Below are positions 19,363-30,322 of a stretch of 64,000 bases of DNA, piece by piece. Numbering within the stretch: position 1 is the first letter of the stretch; each line of letters begins with the position of its first letter. The stretch lies in NCBI GenBank assembly GCA_964655935.1, contig CAZZNY010000001.1:62001-126000 (forward strand). The letters run 5' to 3'. Source of the DNA: CAZZNY01 sp964655935. GTDB lineage: Bacteria > Patescibacteriota > Gracilibacteria > BD1-5 > UBA2023. The translations under genes were made by a program, and so were the position numbers. Under the pieces are notes generated by a model that worked only from the letters and a program-made list of their open reading frames with translations, did no database searches and had not been told where the DNA came from.

Positions 19363-21426
19363 TTATTTCGATTCAAAATTCCATACTCCATCCCAGTCAG
19401 CTCGGGGTGGAGTTTTTTGAAACATCTGAATTCGTTCGATAAAGACGGAGGCGAGAGGATCGTGATAAAGTGAGTCGTTTTGTGAGAAGCTTGCGAGTGC
19501 TTCAAACCAAGCCTTTTTCTGATATGCCTTGAGTCCTGATTCGTGTACTTTTTTGAGATCGAGCATTTTTTTATCCTTTCATTTTCCGAGAAGCTCGTAG
19601 ATTTTTATCGGAGTTTCTTTTCCTTTTACACGGATCGTATCGACATGTCGCGTGATGTAATCTTCGCTGAGTTGAATGTTCGTACTTTCTGAGATGATGA
19701 TATAGGTGTGGTAATATTTATTGATTCCTTCGAGACGCGATGCGAGATTCACGTTATCGCCGATGATCGTATAATCAGCATAATCTTCACTTCCGATACT
19801 TCCGACGGTTACGATTCCAGTATTGATTCAAAATTTTAGATGAAGTTCTGGATAATTTTTCTCTTTGTTTTGTCGATTGAGTTCCTGGAGTTTTTGTTGT
19901 ATTTGCAGAGCGCTGTCACACGCGAGTATAGCATGGTTTGCATGTTTTATCGGTGCTCACCAGAATGCCATGATAGCATCTCCGATGTATTTTCCGATTG
20001 TTCATTTATTCTTGAGGATAGAGGTATTCGCGATACCGAAGAGACTATTGAGAAGATCTATAAGAGTTTTTGGATCGAGTTTTTCGCTGAATGTCGTAAA
20101 GCCTTCGACGTCTGAGAATGAAACGGTAACCTCTTTTGATTCTCCTTTGAGTGATGGCATAATACCAGAATCTACGATTTCATTGACGATACTTTTATCA
20201 ATATATCGTGAAAAAATTCTTCGAACCCGTTCCTTTTCTCGATAACTTCCGACAAGATTTCCGATACTGACAAGCATATTTGGAACCAGGATCGCGAGTG
20301 TAATAGGGATAATCTCGATATAGATGTGAAGTGCGAAGAGTTTTATACTCGTCAGAACAAATATCGATGCGATAGTGAGAGCCATGAGGGAACTTGTAGC
20401 AAGACTTCTGATTTTTATCGATAGAACGAAAATGAGGGAAGTGAGTACGAACATAAAAAGAAAATATCTCCATGAGGAAATTTGACGGATGTAATTTCCT
20501 TCGATGAGTGTTTGAATTTCGTTTGCGAGTACTTCTACTCCGGGCATTACTCTCGTATTACTTGCTGGGGTTTTGTAGACGTCTCAGAGGCTTTCGTGTG
20601 TATCTCAGATGAGGATAATACTATTTTTTGGATTAATAGATCGTCATTCATAATCTTTCCAGATTCCGTTATAGGCATTCTGAAAAGGAATCATACTGAA
20701 ATTATATGGTTCAGCATAATAATTGATGAGAATTTCTGAAGTCGGAATTAGAATTTTCTTTTTGAGATAGAGTTCAGTTACTGTTTCGGCGAGACTTTTT
20801 TGTCCATTTAGTCAGATTCGTAAAGATCGTACGATCCCGTCGGTATCTGCAGAGATATTTACATATCCAGAGTGTGAGACGTTTTTGTAGATACTATAAG
20901 GTTCGAGTTCGATAGTATTGGTGAGATTTTTCTTTTCATCAAGGCGAAAAGAATAGGGAAGCACGATATTGTTTCACTCTCTCATAAGCGTCGCAAAGTC
21001 TCGATCGATCGTCGAGATATATCGAGCACTATTTATTTTTCCATTATATCGATCATAGAGTGCATCAGTCGCTTCTTTTGTGAGACCCGAATATCGTTCG
21101 ATGAGATCCCAGTCGACATTTTCAGGACGGGTTTTTTCTGAGAAAAAATAGTCGAAAACTACTACTTTTGGAGCTTGTTTGCTTATTTCTTGCAACAGTC
21201 ATTCGTAACGGCTTCGTGACCATGATCCATATTGACCATAGGATTTAATCGTTTCCTTGTCGACTCATATGATGATGATGTCTTTCCGTGGCTCCTTATA
21301 GATGAGAGATTGTCTCATAAGGCCATCATAAAGAGTCTTTGATATCGTATCAAAAACTCAGGAAAAATAGCTTCAGAAAACAAAAAGTAGACTGAAAATG
21401 AAGAGAAGGATTTTTTTGCGAGTCAT
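19363..21426 (-). CDS. CHASE2-type membrane adenylate cyclase (class III)
   Basis: 687 residues. An N-terminal helix is followed by ~290 residues of extracytoplasmic CHASE2-like sensor (IIIIGVDKETIKSYGQ ... VVVFDYFFSEKTRPENVDWD ... PKNSIILIGDT), three membrane helices (about 318-385), and a class III cyclase domain. The two metal-binding aspartates are D439 (FSDVEGFTTF) and D483 (KYIGDAIMAFWG); YTIIGDNVNLASRLE holds the nucleotide-specific part and favours ATP. A ~50-residue tail follows. It should make cAMP in response to an external signal. No cAMP receptor is visible in the window. TAA at 19363-19365, just past the repeat cluster. Confidence 0.92.
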
Positions 21427-21429
21427 ATT

Positions 21430-21564
21430 TTATTGGAATTTTTTATCAGAATCTTTCGCAGTTGCTGTATTAGTACCAGTTGGTTTAATATTTGTTTTAT
21501 TTACTATTTCGTTATTTTCGTACTCTTCGATGAGTTTTTCATCTTTCTTTGGTGTGCGTGCCAT
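21430..21564 (-). CDS. Small polar protein, 44 aa
   Basis: MARTPKKDEKLIEEYENNEI... ends ATAKDSDKKFQ and stops with TAA three bases before the cyclase ATG, so it probably leads that transcript. Not recognised; highly charged and likely disordered. Its last ~20 codons recur, degenerate and without a start, at 22725-22792. An upstream ATG at 21618 would lengthen it by 18 residues, but the shorter start matches the basic beginning better. Confidence 0.5.
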   Translation of the reverse strand: MARTPKKDEKLIEEYENNEIVNKTNIKPTGTNTATAKDSDKKFQ

Positions 21565-21634
21565 AAAACAATAATTATGGATAACTTGTATATTATAAAT
21601 ATTATTTACAAAAGACAAATATATTCTTTATTTA

Positions 21635-21666
21635 CAAAGGACGACCGAGTGAAGGTCGTCCTTTGT
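21635..21666. terminator. Terminator of the M23 peptidase gene
   Basis: Perfect 12-base stem CAAAGGACGACC / GGTCGTCCTTTG with a 7-base loop, 24 bp beyond the minus-strand stop. Confidence 0.75.
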
Positions 21667-21689
21667 TTGATTTTACTGTTTTTAAAAAA

Positions 21690-22667
21690 TTATGGCGTGA
21701 TTTGTGTACCACCTCACCAGATATCGAGCACTTTTATGGAATTATATTCGTTGAATGAATTAAATGTGAATGAAATTTCATAGTTTGCACTGGTGCTATT
21801 GTATTTTGCGGGAGAAATATTGATTCAATCATAGGTAGCATTGTCAATATTTGTCGGATCGATCCCGGTTCTATCATTTAAATTAATTGTTTTTGTCACT
21901 CCATTTGAAGTTACTTGAAGAGAATTGAAAATCAGGTCATTTCGTGCGGAAGCAATCTTTACCGTAAGCGGTGAGATGCTGGTAATGGTTGTCGTTAATC
22001 CTCCTTGTGTAGCGTAAGGAAGAAATATAAATGGATTTACATGCGGATCTTGTGGATCTCAAGCAAAAAACTGAGAACAGCCTGCAGCCGGGTTATTGAT
22101 TTGAAATTCTCGTGAACAAGCGGTTCATACGCGTGTCTCAAAATGAAGGTGATTATATTCTGTTGTTCCCGTTTGTCAGATTGTTCCGATCCGTGTTCCT
22201 TTTTTGACTGTTGCTCATTTTTTCAATACAGTACTGATGGTTTCCAGATGCATATAGAGCGAATATATTGTACTAGTGGTTTTTCCATGAATTGTATATG
22301 GAGTAGAAAGTGTGTGCTTAATAATTACCACATTTCCACCATCTATGAAGTATGGACTGGATGAATCAGTTGCTGAATATATACCATAAACTGTACCATC
22401 TGCAAAATCATAAACCGGAGTTCAAAGGGATTTTGGAAAATCAACCCCACGATGGAAATCATAGCGATAGTTACTGGAAGCTTTAAGTCGTGATCAAAAT
22501 GGGGAAGAATAGGTGGGACCTGTTACAGGCCATTGAGTCGTAAGATAGGTTATTCGGGTTCTTGGAATCTCACTGGTTGCAGCATCCGTCATAATTGGAA
22601 GAAAGGATATTCAAATTATTATAAAAGTACTGAGGAGTGCAATTTTTACTTTTAATGAGTTATACAT
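21690..22667 (-). CDS. Secreted M23 (LytM-type) peptidase
   Basis: 325 residues with an N-terminal signal/membrane segment (MYNSLKVKIALLSTFIIIGI). The M23 zinc site is clear: the H and D of YDFHRGVDFP, then HLHFE as the HxH motif. These enzymes cut peptide cross-links in peptidoglycan. The ~110 residues after the HxH motif form a second, beta-rich domain of unknown type (TTTITSISPLTVKIASARND ... VLDIWGGGTQITP). UGA supplies glycines in it. ATG at 22665-22667. Probably exported to the cell wall for remodelling. Confidence 0.88.
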
Positions 22668-22724
22668 ATTTTTAAATGAAAAGATTAAAGTATTAAACAA
22701 TAATTATAAATATTCCACTTAATC

Positions 22725-22792
22725 ATAATTTATTGAATTTTTTATCAGAATCTTTCGCGGTTGCATTATTAGTACTGATCGGTTTTATATTT
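22725..22792 (-). pseudogene. Degenerate copy of the 3' end of the 44-aa gene
   Basis: Read on the minus strand, this gives NIKPISTNNATAKDSDKKFN, close to the last residues of the protein at 21430-21564 (NIKPTGTNTATAKDSDKKFQ). It has no start of its own and abuts the stop of the DUF333 gene. The M23 peptidase gene lies between the two copies, which suggests a local duplication. Confidence 0.6.
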
Positions 22793-23654
22793 ATTTTATA
22801 TCTAATATACTTTCAATCTCTGAAGTATCTGTATATTTTGTGGAGAGTTGTTTGAGACGTTCTGTGAGTGGAGCAATAATATTTATCATGCTTGGTTTTT
22901 GTATCTTTAGCGCTTCCAATCGAGAGATGGCCGTTTCGATGATTTTTACTTTTGTTGCATTGTCTGCTCAGAATTTTTCTGTGAGTTTTTTATCGAATTG
23001 TTCGATCAGGTTTTCTACCCTTTTCATGATTATATCATCTTTTTTCTGAGGCTCCTCTTTTTTTACTTCACATTCTCCTCGGTAAAGTTTCCATTCTTCA
23101 CACACTCTTCCATCAGGAAGTTTGCATTTTCCATATTGATTTCCTTTTTCATCTTTCATCATAATAGTTTCTCCTCCAAGATTTTTACAATTTACACTGG
23201 CCGGATTTGCCATTCCTACTTTTTCTTCGGTTTTATTTTCCGCAGTAATTTCAGCTATTTTAATAGTTACTACCTTACTACAGTATCTATTTTTCTTTTC
23301 CGTGATTGCACATATTCTATAATAATTTATTCACTTTTGTGGTTCATTGTCCGTATAGGAGGTGAAATCCATACTGGAGTCATACTTGATATATCCATCT
23401 TCTGGATAGACCGGGTTGGAATTTTTACTAGAACGAACTACTTTATAATATACTAATGTTTCGTTTGAGAAACTGGAAAATTTTTCCCAAGTCATTTTTA
23501 CAGATCCGGCGTCGAGTGTAGCTGTAAAATTGAATTTAGAAGATTCAATCGGCTTATTGTACCCAGAATTTCATTCACTGTTTGCGAAAACAGAGGGAAT
23601 GAGAATAGCTATCATAGTGATGATGGCTGGAATATTCATTTTTCGTGCATTCAT
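22791..23654 (-). CDS. Secreted protein with DUF333 domain
   Basis: 287 residues. A signal peptide (MNARKMNIPAIITMIAILIP, cleaved after VFA) leads into a beta-sandwich-like stretch of fibronectin III style (ATLDAGSVKMTWEKFSSF ... YTDNEPQKGINYYRICA). A DUF333 domain follows: PASVNCKNLGGETIMMKDEK, YGKCKLPDGRVCEEWKLYRG, with its conserved cysteines. A ~90-residue helical tail (VENLIEQFDKKLTEKFG...) ends the protein. DUF333 has no settled function; many members are secreted. TAA at 22791. It is a neighbour of the M23 peptidase on the same strand. Confidence 0.78.
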
Positions 23655-23727
23655 AAAGAAAAAATAAATAAATAATTAATCTAATATTTACTTCTAGTGA
23701 AGCTAAGGTAAGCAACTAATATTAATT

Positions 23728-24195
23728 TTAATGAAATTTTTTAAAAATACCTTTTTGTATTTCAATGAAACATCAACCTCATTTTTTAATTACGATGATT
23801 TTTTTATCCGCAAGATCTGGATAACCCCCATCTATAGTATATCAAAGAGTAATTTTTCCGTTCGTATAAGTGAGATTAGTAACTGTCACTTCAGAGAGTG
23901 GATTTTTCGAATAGGATAAATCTTTCTCTCTAACAACATCAAATCGATTACTTAACTCAGAATTGGTAATGATCCCAAAAGTATAATTTTGATTTGTTAG
24001 ATTCAAAAAATCTTGAGGGGTGGCTGAGGAACTCATTCGCAACATAACCGCAGTTTGTACGGCGGTACGAAGTTTCGGAGAATATTCTAGATTAGCTATT
24101 GCTACGGACGAGTCATGTCATCATTCCTCCGTTTTGCGTCAGAGGTTTTTCATATATTCCATATTTATGAATAGAAGACTCACATATGGTATCAT
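23728..24195 (-). CDS. Hypothetical protein, 155 aa
   Basis: Not recognised. From ATG at 24193-24195 the frame gives 155 residues, with six UGA codons read as Gly. The start is uncertain, since the frame is open about 35 bases further up and later ATGs exist. The sequence contains NLEYSPKLRTAVQTAVMLRM and a C-terminal beta-like part (VTVTNLTYTNGKITLGYTID). With its hydrophobic beginning (MIPYVSLLFINMEYM) it may be a pilin-like or exported protein, but there is no clear cleavage motif. Confidence 0.5.
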
Positions 24196-24250
24196 AGATT
24201 TTTTCGGAGTCAAGACATGAAAAACTGCTCTTTCGATGAGGTATTATTCC

Positions 24251-24281
24251 AAAAAAATCCACAACCGAAGCTGTGGATTTA
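24251..24281 (-). terminator. Terminator of the dCMP deaminase fusion gene
   Basis: AAATCCACA / TGTGGATTT stem; the A run before it on the plus strand is the T run of the minus-strand transcript. Confidence 0.75.
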
Positions 24282-24286
24282 TAGGA

Positions 24287-25342
24287 TTATTTACTTGTAT
24301 ATTGCTGGACCTCATCGTGGAAAAATTCTAGTTCGATTCATGCTTTTGCGAGCATTTCTTCTGATTCTCAGCCAGCATGATATCTTTTTTCACAAATTAC
24401 CTTTTTTATTCCGCAATTGATGAGAAGCATAGCACAGGTTCTACATGGTGTCATTCGACAGTAGAGAGTGGCTCATTCGATAGAAACTCACAGTTTTGCT
24501 GCCTGACAGATAGCATTTTGTTCTCCATGTACGGTTCGTACACAATGTTGAGTGATCGATCCGTCTTCGTGAATCATTTTTTTGAATTGGTGTCCGACAT
24601 CGTCACAGTGTGGAAGTCCTTTTGGTGCTCCAGCATATCATGTTACGAGTAATTGTCGGTCTCTTGCTATTACACAACCTACACGTCCGCGATTACAAGT
24701 TCATCTTTTCGATACTGTATCCATAATTTCCATAAAATATTCATCCCAAGTTGGCCTAATATGTTCTTCGAATGTTTCTGTTTTTGGTGGATCTATTTTT
24801 TTAATAATATCCTCTATTTTTCACTCAAGTATTTCAAGAGTTCCGTCATTTTGGATGACGTAATCTGCGAGTTTGATACAAGCTGAGAGATTTTGTTTAT
24901 TTGGATCACTCGCTTGGAGTTCTCTGTTTTCATTTTCGATAAAAGTCTCATAGCTGATACTGTCGGTCGCACTGGCTCGACTAAAAGCTCGATCATAACG
25001 GGTTTTCGGATCAGCATCGATGGCGAAAAGCGTAAAATTTCCTTTAGCTCGAAGTGCTTCGATCTCACCGACGGTGCGAAGACTTTCGATGACACAATCT
25101 TTTCCACTTTTGTTTGCTTGCTCAAAAAGCTGTTCTGCGATATAGCTCGGAGAATGGTTCGCTCGAAGATCGTTCGCGACCTGCACCATAGAGTCTCTGT
25201 TTACCGGAAGTCATCGTTTGATAATTTCCTGAGTAATGAATTCTCGTGCGGAAAAATGCACGAATCATTTATTTTTTACGAGATAATCTACGATAGTTCC
25301 TTTTCCAGCAGCGAGCGTACCGGTGATTCCGATGATAATCAT
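24287..25342 (-). CDS. Fusion of a P-loop kinase-like domain with dCMP deaminase
   Basis: 351 residues. The N-terminal ~190 residues begin GITGTLAAGKGTIVDYLV, a Walker A of the dephospho-CoA/adenylate kinase type, with DCVIESLRTVGEIEAL and a helical lid region. The C-terminal half is a zinc deaminase: HGEQNAI (zinc His, catalytic Glu) and PCRTCAMLL (two zinc Cys), close to dCMP deaminase. Known dCMP deaminases make dUMP for thymidylate synthesis. Yeast Dcd1 also has an N-terminal P-loop-like part, so this order has precedent. Whether the P-loop domain phosphorylates a nucleotide or only regulates is open. Confidence 0.85.
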
Positions 25343-25395
25343 AACAAATAACAGTAAAAAGATAATAAGTAGTAATGTGAAATATCTTTATTTCT

Positions 25396-26256
25396 TTAAA
25401 AAAATCCAAGTGGTTCACCGGAAAAATTAAACACAGAGGCTGAGGGTTTCCAGCTGGTTTCTTTGAGTCAACGAGTAATATATCAAATCTTTTCTCAAGT
25501 ATCTTGGGTGATTATATATTCTTTTAACTCATTTCAATCTTTTTTTTGAATATGATTACATGCTGGAAATTTTCCATGTATTACCAAACACATTTTTTCA
25601 AATGAAACAGCATTTCCATCTTCAAGCGAGATGAGTCATTGCGTATCATTATCATAATTTACGAGGGCATATGCCACTTTTCATTGTCTATCGTGCGTAT
25701 TAATTATTTTATCTAAAAGATAGCTGTTTTTTACCTTTCAATTATCTACGATGATTTCTTTATTTTCTTCGTGTATGTAGGTTGTACAATCTTGTCATCT
25801 ATACGTATAGAAATCATTTCTATCGTCTTCTGGATCTTCAAAATCCGCTAATATAACTGATATTCGAGAGTTAATTCTCTTAATATTGAGCCAGGCAACA
25901 AAATTTTCTCAGTTAATTTGTTCTATTGCTTTTTGTTTGGTTGATGCTTTTAATCGCCTCATTTGAATAGAATATTTTTCTATTCAGCTCATTTTTATCA
26001 TCTGTAATCATTGTTCTATATGTTGTTTTACTTTCTCATCTCATAAAAATAATTTAAGCATTTCACTATCTTGTCGACAGAGTAATTTTCCGGAAATAGT
26101 ATTTATTATTATTTCTCCAATTAGTGGTTCTGGAAATTTTCAATAATGTAATACATTTTCTATATAATGTATAAAATCCTTGTTTTTCGTGAGATGATCA
26201 AAAAAATTTTGTGATATTTCTTCAGGTGTATTATCTTTTTTTTGTTCCATTTTCAT
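25396..26256 (-). CDS. Hypothetical protein, 286 aa
   Basis: Not recognised. 286 residues, polar, no signal peptide or membrane helix, with about a dozen UGA glycines. The middle has a beta-rich region (NFVAWLNIKRINSRISVILA, DFEDPEDDRNDFYTY) and VAYALVNYDNDTQGLISLED. It overlaps the stop of the upstream gene by 26 bp, so the two are probably translated from one message. ATG at 26256; a second in-frame ATG lies two codons on. Confidence 0.7.
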
Positions 26257-26674
26257 TTTTTGAACGAATAGAGTCCGCAGCGGTCCAACCACTATATTTT
26301 AAGCTTGTTTGAGACATAGATTCACCACCTTCCTGACTTTTTACCCATTTTCAAGTGCATTCATTTTTTTGAACATGACGAAATCAAGTATGAGTTTGAA
26401 GAGATGGGGGTGTGAAATTCTTATTCTCAGTTAAGGTTTTTAGAGCTAATTCAGCAAATTTTCGCAGGGTTGGCAGATAATCAATAATCGCTGTTTTATT
26501 TTTTGCTCGTCTTTTTAATTCCGTTTGATACATAACCTCATGAGCAAGAATTTTTTGCACATTTTTCGATACTGGATTATCGGCCGATTCTTGCTCAATA
26601 GTTCTCTTTACAGAAGCAAGTATTTCGAGAGCCTCGAACATAGGATTATCTGATATTTTTCTTTCTTGACTCAT
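26231..26674 (-). CDS. Hypothetical protein, 147 aa
   Basis: Not recognised. 147 residues, mainly helical and charged (MFEALEILASVKRTIEQESA, VMYQTELKRRAKNKTAIIDY), with two UGA glycines in the C-terminal part. Likely cytosolic. It is the first gene of a two-gene operon with the overlapping 286-aa gene. The 128-bp gap upstream separates it from the divergent glmS. Confidence 0.7.
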
Positions 26675-26802
26675 AATTTTATTTATTTGTATTTTAACTA
26701 TTTTAGTTTAAGTTTTTTATTTGCAAAATATTTTTCTTTTTTGTTTTTTTGGGTACAATTTCAATCGTTCAAGAAGTTATACTTTTTAACTTGATTTCTC
26801 GT

Positions 26803-28623
26803 ATGTGTGGTATTTTTTGATATGTAGGAAATAAGCATGCTTCTTCTGAGATTCTTCGTTGATTACAGCGACTGGAATACCGATGATACGATAGTGCTGG
26901 CCTCTGTGTCATGGATGACTCTGGTAAACCAAAACTTCTTAAATCGACCGGACGTGTTCAGGAACTGAAAAATATCGCCGAAACATTTGATCTTGAAAAA
27001 TTTCATTCCGGAGTTGGACATACCCGTTGGGCAACTCATGGAAAAGTAACCGAAAAAAACTGTCATCCGCATATGTCTCATTCTAAACGATTTTACGTCG
27101 TTCATAATGGTATCATCGAAAATTACTCTACTCTTAAAAAAATTCTCGAACAAAAAGGAAAAACATTCTATTCTGAGACTGATACCGAGATCGCGGTTAA
27201 CATGTTTGAACAAGTATATAATGGAGACTTACTCGAATCGCTTAAATCTCTTGTAAAACACATAGAAGGAGCATATGCTCTTGTCTTCATGGATCGAGAA
27301 CGACCGAATACGTTATTTTGAGCAAAAGTAGGAAGTCCACTTGTTCTCGGTATCAAATGAAAATCAGTTTACGTTTCCAGTGATTATAGAAGTCTTGCAG
27401 GTCTCGCTGATGAATATGTTGCACTAGAAGACGGTGATATATTTATTGTGGAAGACGGAAAATATACCATACATAATGATGGCATCACGGTCGTTCGCGA
27501 TAAGGCAAATATACCACTAGAAGATGCAATAGCCGAGCTTGGTGACTTCAAACACTTTATGTTAAAAGAGATTTTTGAACAGCCGAAAGTTTTGGAGAAT
27601 GTATTTGCTGGTCGTATTGATTTTACTTCAAAAACCCTTAAAAGTAATGCGCTCGAAAGCATAGAAAAAGCTGGATTCGACAAAATTCATATCATTGCTT
27701 CTGGAACGAGTTATCATGCGGGACTTATCGGAAAATATTATTTTGAGGAATTTGCGAATATTGAGACGGACATAACGATTGCAACGGAGTTTAAATATAA
27801 GAAAAAATTTATAAGTAAAAATACTCTCTATCTTTTCATAAGTCAATCCGGAGAGACAGCTGATGTTCTTGAATCATTGAAAATCGTAAAAGCAAAATGA
27901 GGTCGCTCGTTCTGAGTTGTTAACGTTCCTGGTTCTAGCATCGCGCGTTTGGCTGATACTGGATTATTTACACATGCCGGAATAGAAGTCTGAGTAGCTT
28001 CGACCAAAGCATTTCTCGCTCAGATTGCCACATTGTTATTTATGGCGCTCTATTTCGGTAATTCGAGAAATCTCGATTATGTTCGATTTGTAGAGATTCT
28101 TGACGAGCTTTCACAGATTGGGGCAAAGATTTCCATGATTCTCGGGTGTTTTGCTCAGATTCAGAAACTTGCCTATAAATATTCCCGTTATAAAAATTTC
28201 TTCTTCTTGTGACGCGCACAAGAATATCCAATTGCCATGGAATGATCCCTGAAGCTGAAGGAGGTATCATATTGCCACAGTGAAGCATATTCGAGCGGAG
28301 AAATCAAACATGGACCGATCGCTCTTGTAGATAAAGATTTTCCGACTATTATGATTAATGGAAACAGTCCGCTTAATGTAAAAAATCGAAGTTCTGTCGA
28401 AGAGATCCGATCTCGACATGGGAAGATTCTTGGAATTATCTCAAACAATGATATACATACCGAAATATATGACGATTTTATCGCTTTTGAGCCAAGTATT
28501 CCAGAACTTAATCCTCTTCTCGAAGTTGTAGTTCTTCAGCTTTTTGCATATGGAGTAGCGGAACATCTCGGTCGAGATATTGATAAGCCGAGAAATCTCG
28601 CGAAGAGTGTCACGGTGGAATAG
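26803..28623 (+). CDS. glmS: Glutamine-fructose-6-phosphate aminotransferase
   Basis: 606 residues, full length for GlmS. The N-terminal glutaminase starts MCGIFGYVG with nucleophile C2, then RGLQRLEYRGYDSAG, HTRWATHG and HNGIIENY. The C-terminal half has two SIS domains (IIASGTSYHAGLIGKYYFEE, ISQSGETADVLESLK, then GRAQEYPIAMEGSLKLKEVS and GEIKHGPIAL) and the final KSVTVE, the usual C-terminus that binds the sugar. It makes glucosamine-6-phosphate for peptidoglycan. Glycines in the first motif, in RGLQRLEYRG and in SIS-2 are UGA. I see no glmS ribozyme in the 128-bp leader. TAG at 28621 is part of a short tandem repeat. Confidence 0.97.
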
Positions 28624-29184
28624 TTACAAGGTTACAATGTTACAAGGTTACAAAGTTTGACACTCGTCATTCTGAGGAGTGAGGTACGAACGACGTGAGA
28701 ATCCAAGAAAAACGTCATCCCGGAATTTTCTGGATGATAAAAAATATCGAAGTTATATAAGTTTTTCCAGAAAATATCCGGGATCTTCCGTTGTTTTCTC
28801 AGACTTTTAGAAAAGAGGAAAATATTTTATATACTTTTGTAACCAAAAGTACCAAAAGTTTTGAAAGAGGAAAAACTCGCAGACATCGCTTTTGCTCAAT
28901 ATCTGCACGACTTGCATACTGCTCAAACAGTTTCCTCTCTCAAACTCTCTCGTTTTCTCCCGTTTCTTGGTGACTTTTATTCTTTCTCAGTCTCTCAGTC
29001 TCTTTTTTCTCATCTCTCACAATTTTGTCACTTTTTTTCTTTTCATTCGTCTAAGACTATAACATGTTTTATTCTCTTTGTTTGTATTTTGGTTAAAGCG
29101 TACATTCAGAGTTACGCCAAAACATGTGCTAGCACAAAAAAATCTCTATAAAATACCTTGAGTAAGTAGTTTATAGAGATTTTT
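28624..29184 (+). repeat. Gene-free 561-bp region built of dispersed repeats
   Basis: It holds, in order: the tandem TTACAAGG/TTACAAAG units (28621-28657); a CATTCTGAG half element (28668-28705); a hairpin element with CGTCATCCCGGAATTTTCTGGA and TCCAGAAAATATCCGGGAT arms (28711-28790, second copy at 38071-38150); copy B of the ~140-bp repeat (28827-28970, copy A at 6827-6970); then T/C-rich sequence and a terminator. No convincing gene is present. Confidence 0.8.
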
Positions 29185-29187
29185 TTA
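29136..29187 (-). terminator. Terminator of the C39-like peptidase gene
   Basis: Long perfect stem AAAAAAATCTCTATAAA / TTTATAGAGATTTTTTT around a 17-base loop, reaching the minus-strand stop at 29185. Confidence 0.8.
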
Positions 29188-30204
29188 TTGTTTTTTTAAA
29201 GCGATCGCATAGTTTCCATTTTCGATTATACTCGCAAATAACAAGTTTTTCGGATAGGGAAGATAGGCCCCATTTTTCGTTCCGGGATCTTGCGTATAGA
29301 AATTTTCGTTATCATATCCTACGATATTAAGAATATGAAAAGTTTTTCCAGCTCGTATATATTTATTCCGTAGCGTGTCGGTATACTTCATTGGAGCTGT
29401 TAGTATATTTCCATTTTGAATCAAAAGTTCAATATCTTCTATAGTTGGATTTTGCAGCATGAGAATCTGATTTTCCCGGTAACCGAGATATTGTTTTCCG
29501 AGCATATTATACATTTCATTCGGATCGGTGAGATCACGAAGAAAGTTCTTTTTAAAACGCTTAGAATATTTGTCTTCGCTTATTCCATTGCGCTTCTGAT
29601 ACTCGTTCATGACCTGAATATCCCGATCCATTCTTTCTGCGGTAAATGGGATTTGTTGGGTGATATAATGATTCAAAAGGAGTGCTGCTTCCTCACAACT
29701 TTCATCATGTATACTCCAGTTCTCGTCAGTTCCGAGTGGTGCCTGCGCGAAGAATGGAAGATCTCGAATGATAAAGGTCTCGTATCCACTTTCTCCGTGA
29801 AGAAATGATCGAAAAAATTCTCTCTTTTCATTCAATTTCTGGAATTCGCGAATGTTTTTCGCGAGGTACTGAAAATTATCTTTTACTCCTGTTCTTGATT
29901 TGCGGATATTAATGATATTGAGTTTCGTTTTCTCTTGTTTTTCTATAAGTAATTCAAAATTATAGACCGTGTTTGGATTAATTCTTTTAAGATAAGTGCT
30001 CAGATTATTTGCGAGCCCTATATTTTCAGAGATGGTTTTATTTTCGAGATAAAACTGAATATTTTTAGTTTCTTCGTTTACACCTAGTTGGGCGTTTACC
30101 CGAAAACTTGGTATTTCCTGAATCAGTTGTTCATGAGAAATGATATATGCGAAAGTGTTCGGCGTAAGCAACAAAAAGGAAAATATGGTGATAAGATATT
30201 TCAT
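29185..30204 (-). CDS. Secreted C39-like cysteine peptidase
   Basis: 339 residues with a signal peptide (MKYLITIFSFLLLTPNTFA). The catalytic domain has LPFFAQAPLG and DESCEEAALLL (C170), KTFHILNIVGYD (H290) and YTQDPGTKNG (D306), the Cys-His-Asp order of the peptidase C39-like family (C39_2). Such enzymes are often secreted and cleave peptides or act on the cell wall. The first 130 residues after the signal are a separate, beta-rich domain. None of its 16 or so glycines is UGA, which is unusual for this genome. Confidence 0.82.
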   Translation of the reverse strand: MKYLITIFSFLLLTPNTFAYIISHEQLIQEIPSFRVNAQLGVNEETKNIQFYLENKTISENIGLANNLSTYLKRINPNTVYNFELLIEKQEKTKLNIINIRKSRTGVKDNFQYLAKNIREFQKLNEKREFFRSFLHGESGYETFIIRDLPFFAQAPLGTDENWSIHDESCEEAALLLNHYITQQIPFTAERMDRDIQVMNEYQKRNGISEDKYSKRFKKNFLRDLTDPNEMYNMLGKQYLGYRENQILMLQNPTIEDIELLIQNGNILTAPMKYTDTLRNKYIRAGKTFHILNIVGYDNENFYTQDPGTKNGAYLPYPKNLLFASIIENGNYAIALKKQ

Positions 30205-30322
30205 AGAATAGGAGTGAAGTAAAAACAGTGCTTAGTATATAGATTTTTTATTTACACGAAATTTTTTGTATATTTTCAGTTTTTCTGTTACGCTTTAGTT
30301 GTTACTTTGTTATTCTTTATAT

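Noticed and set aside
26675..26802. glmS ribozyme or other riboswitch upstream of glmS
   Set aside because: The 128-bp AT-rich leader has no recognisable conserved core or strong stem set.
28861..29151. ORF starting in copy B of the dispersed repeat as a protein gene
   Set aside because: Only the repeat part is shared with the other copy. The rest is T/C-rich and has no relation to it.
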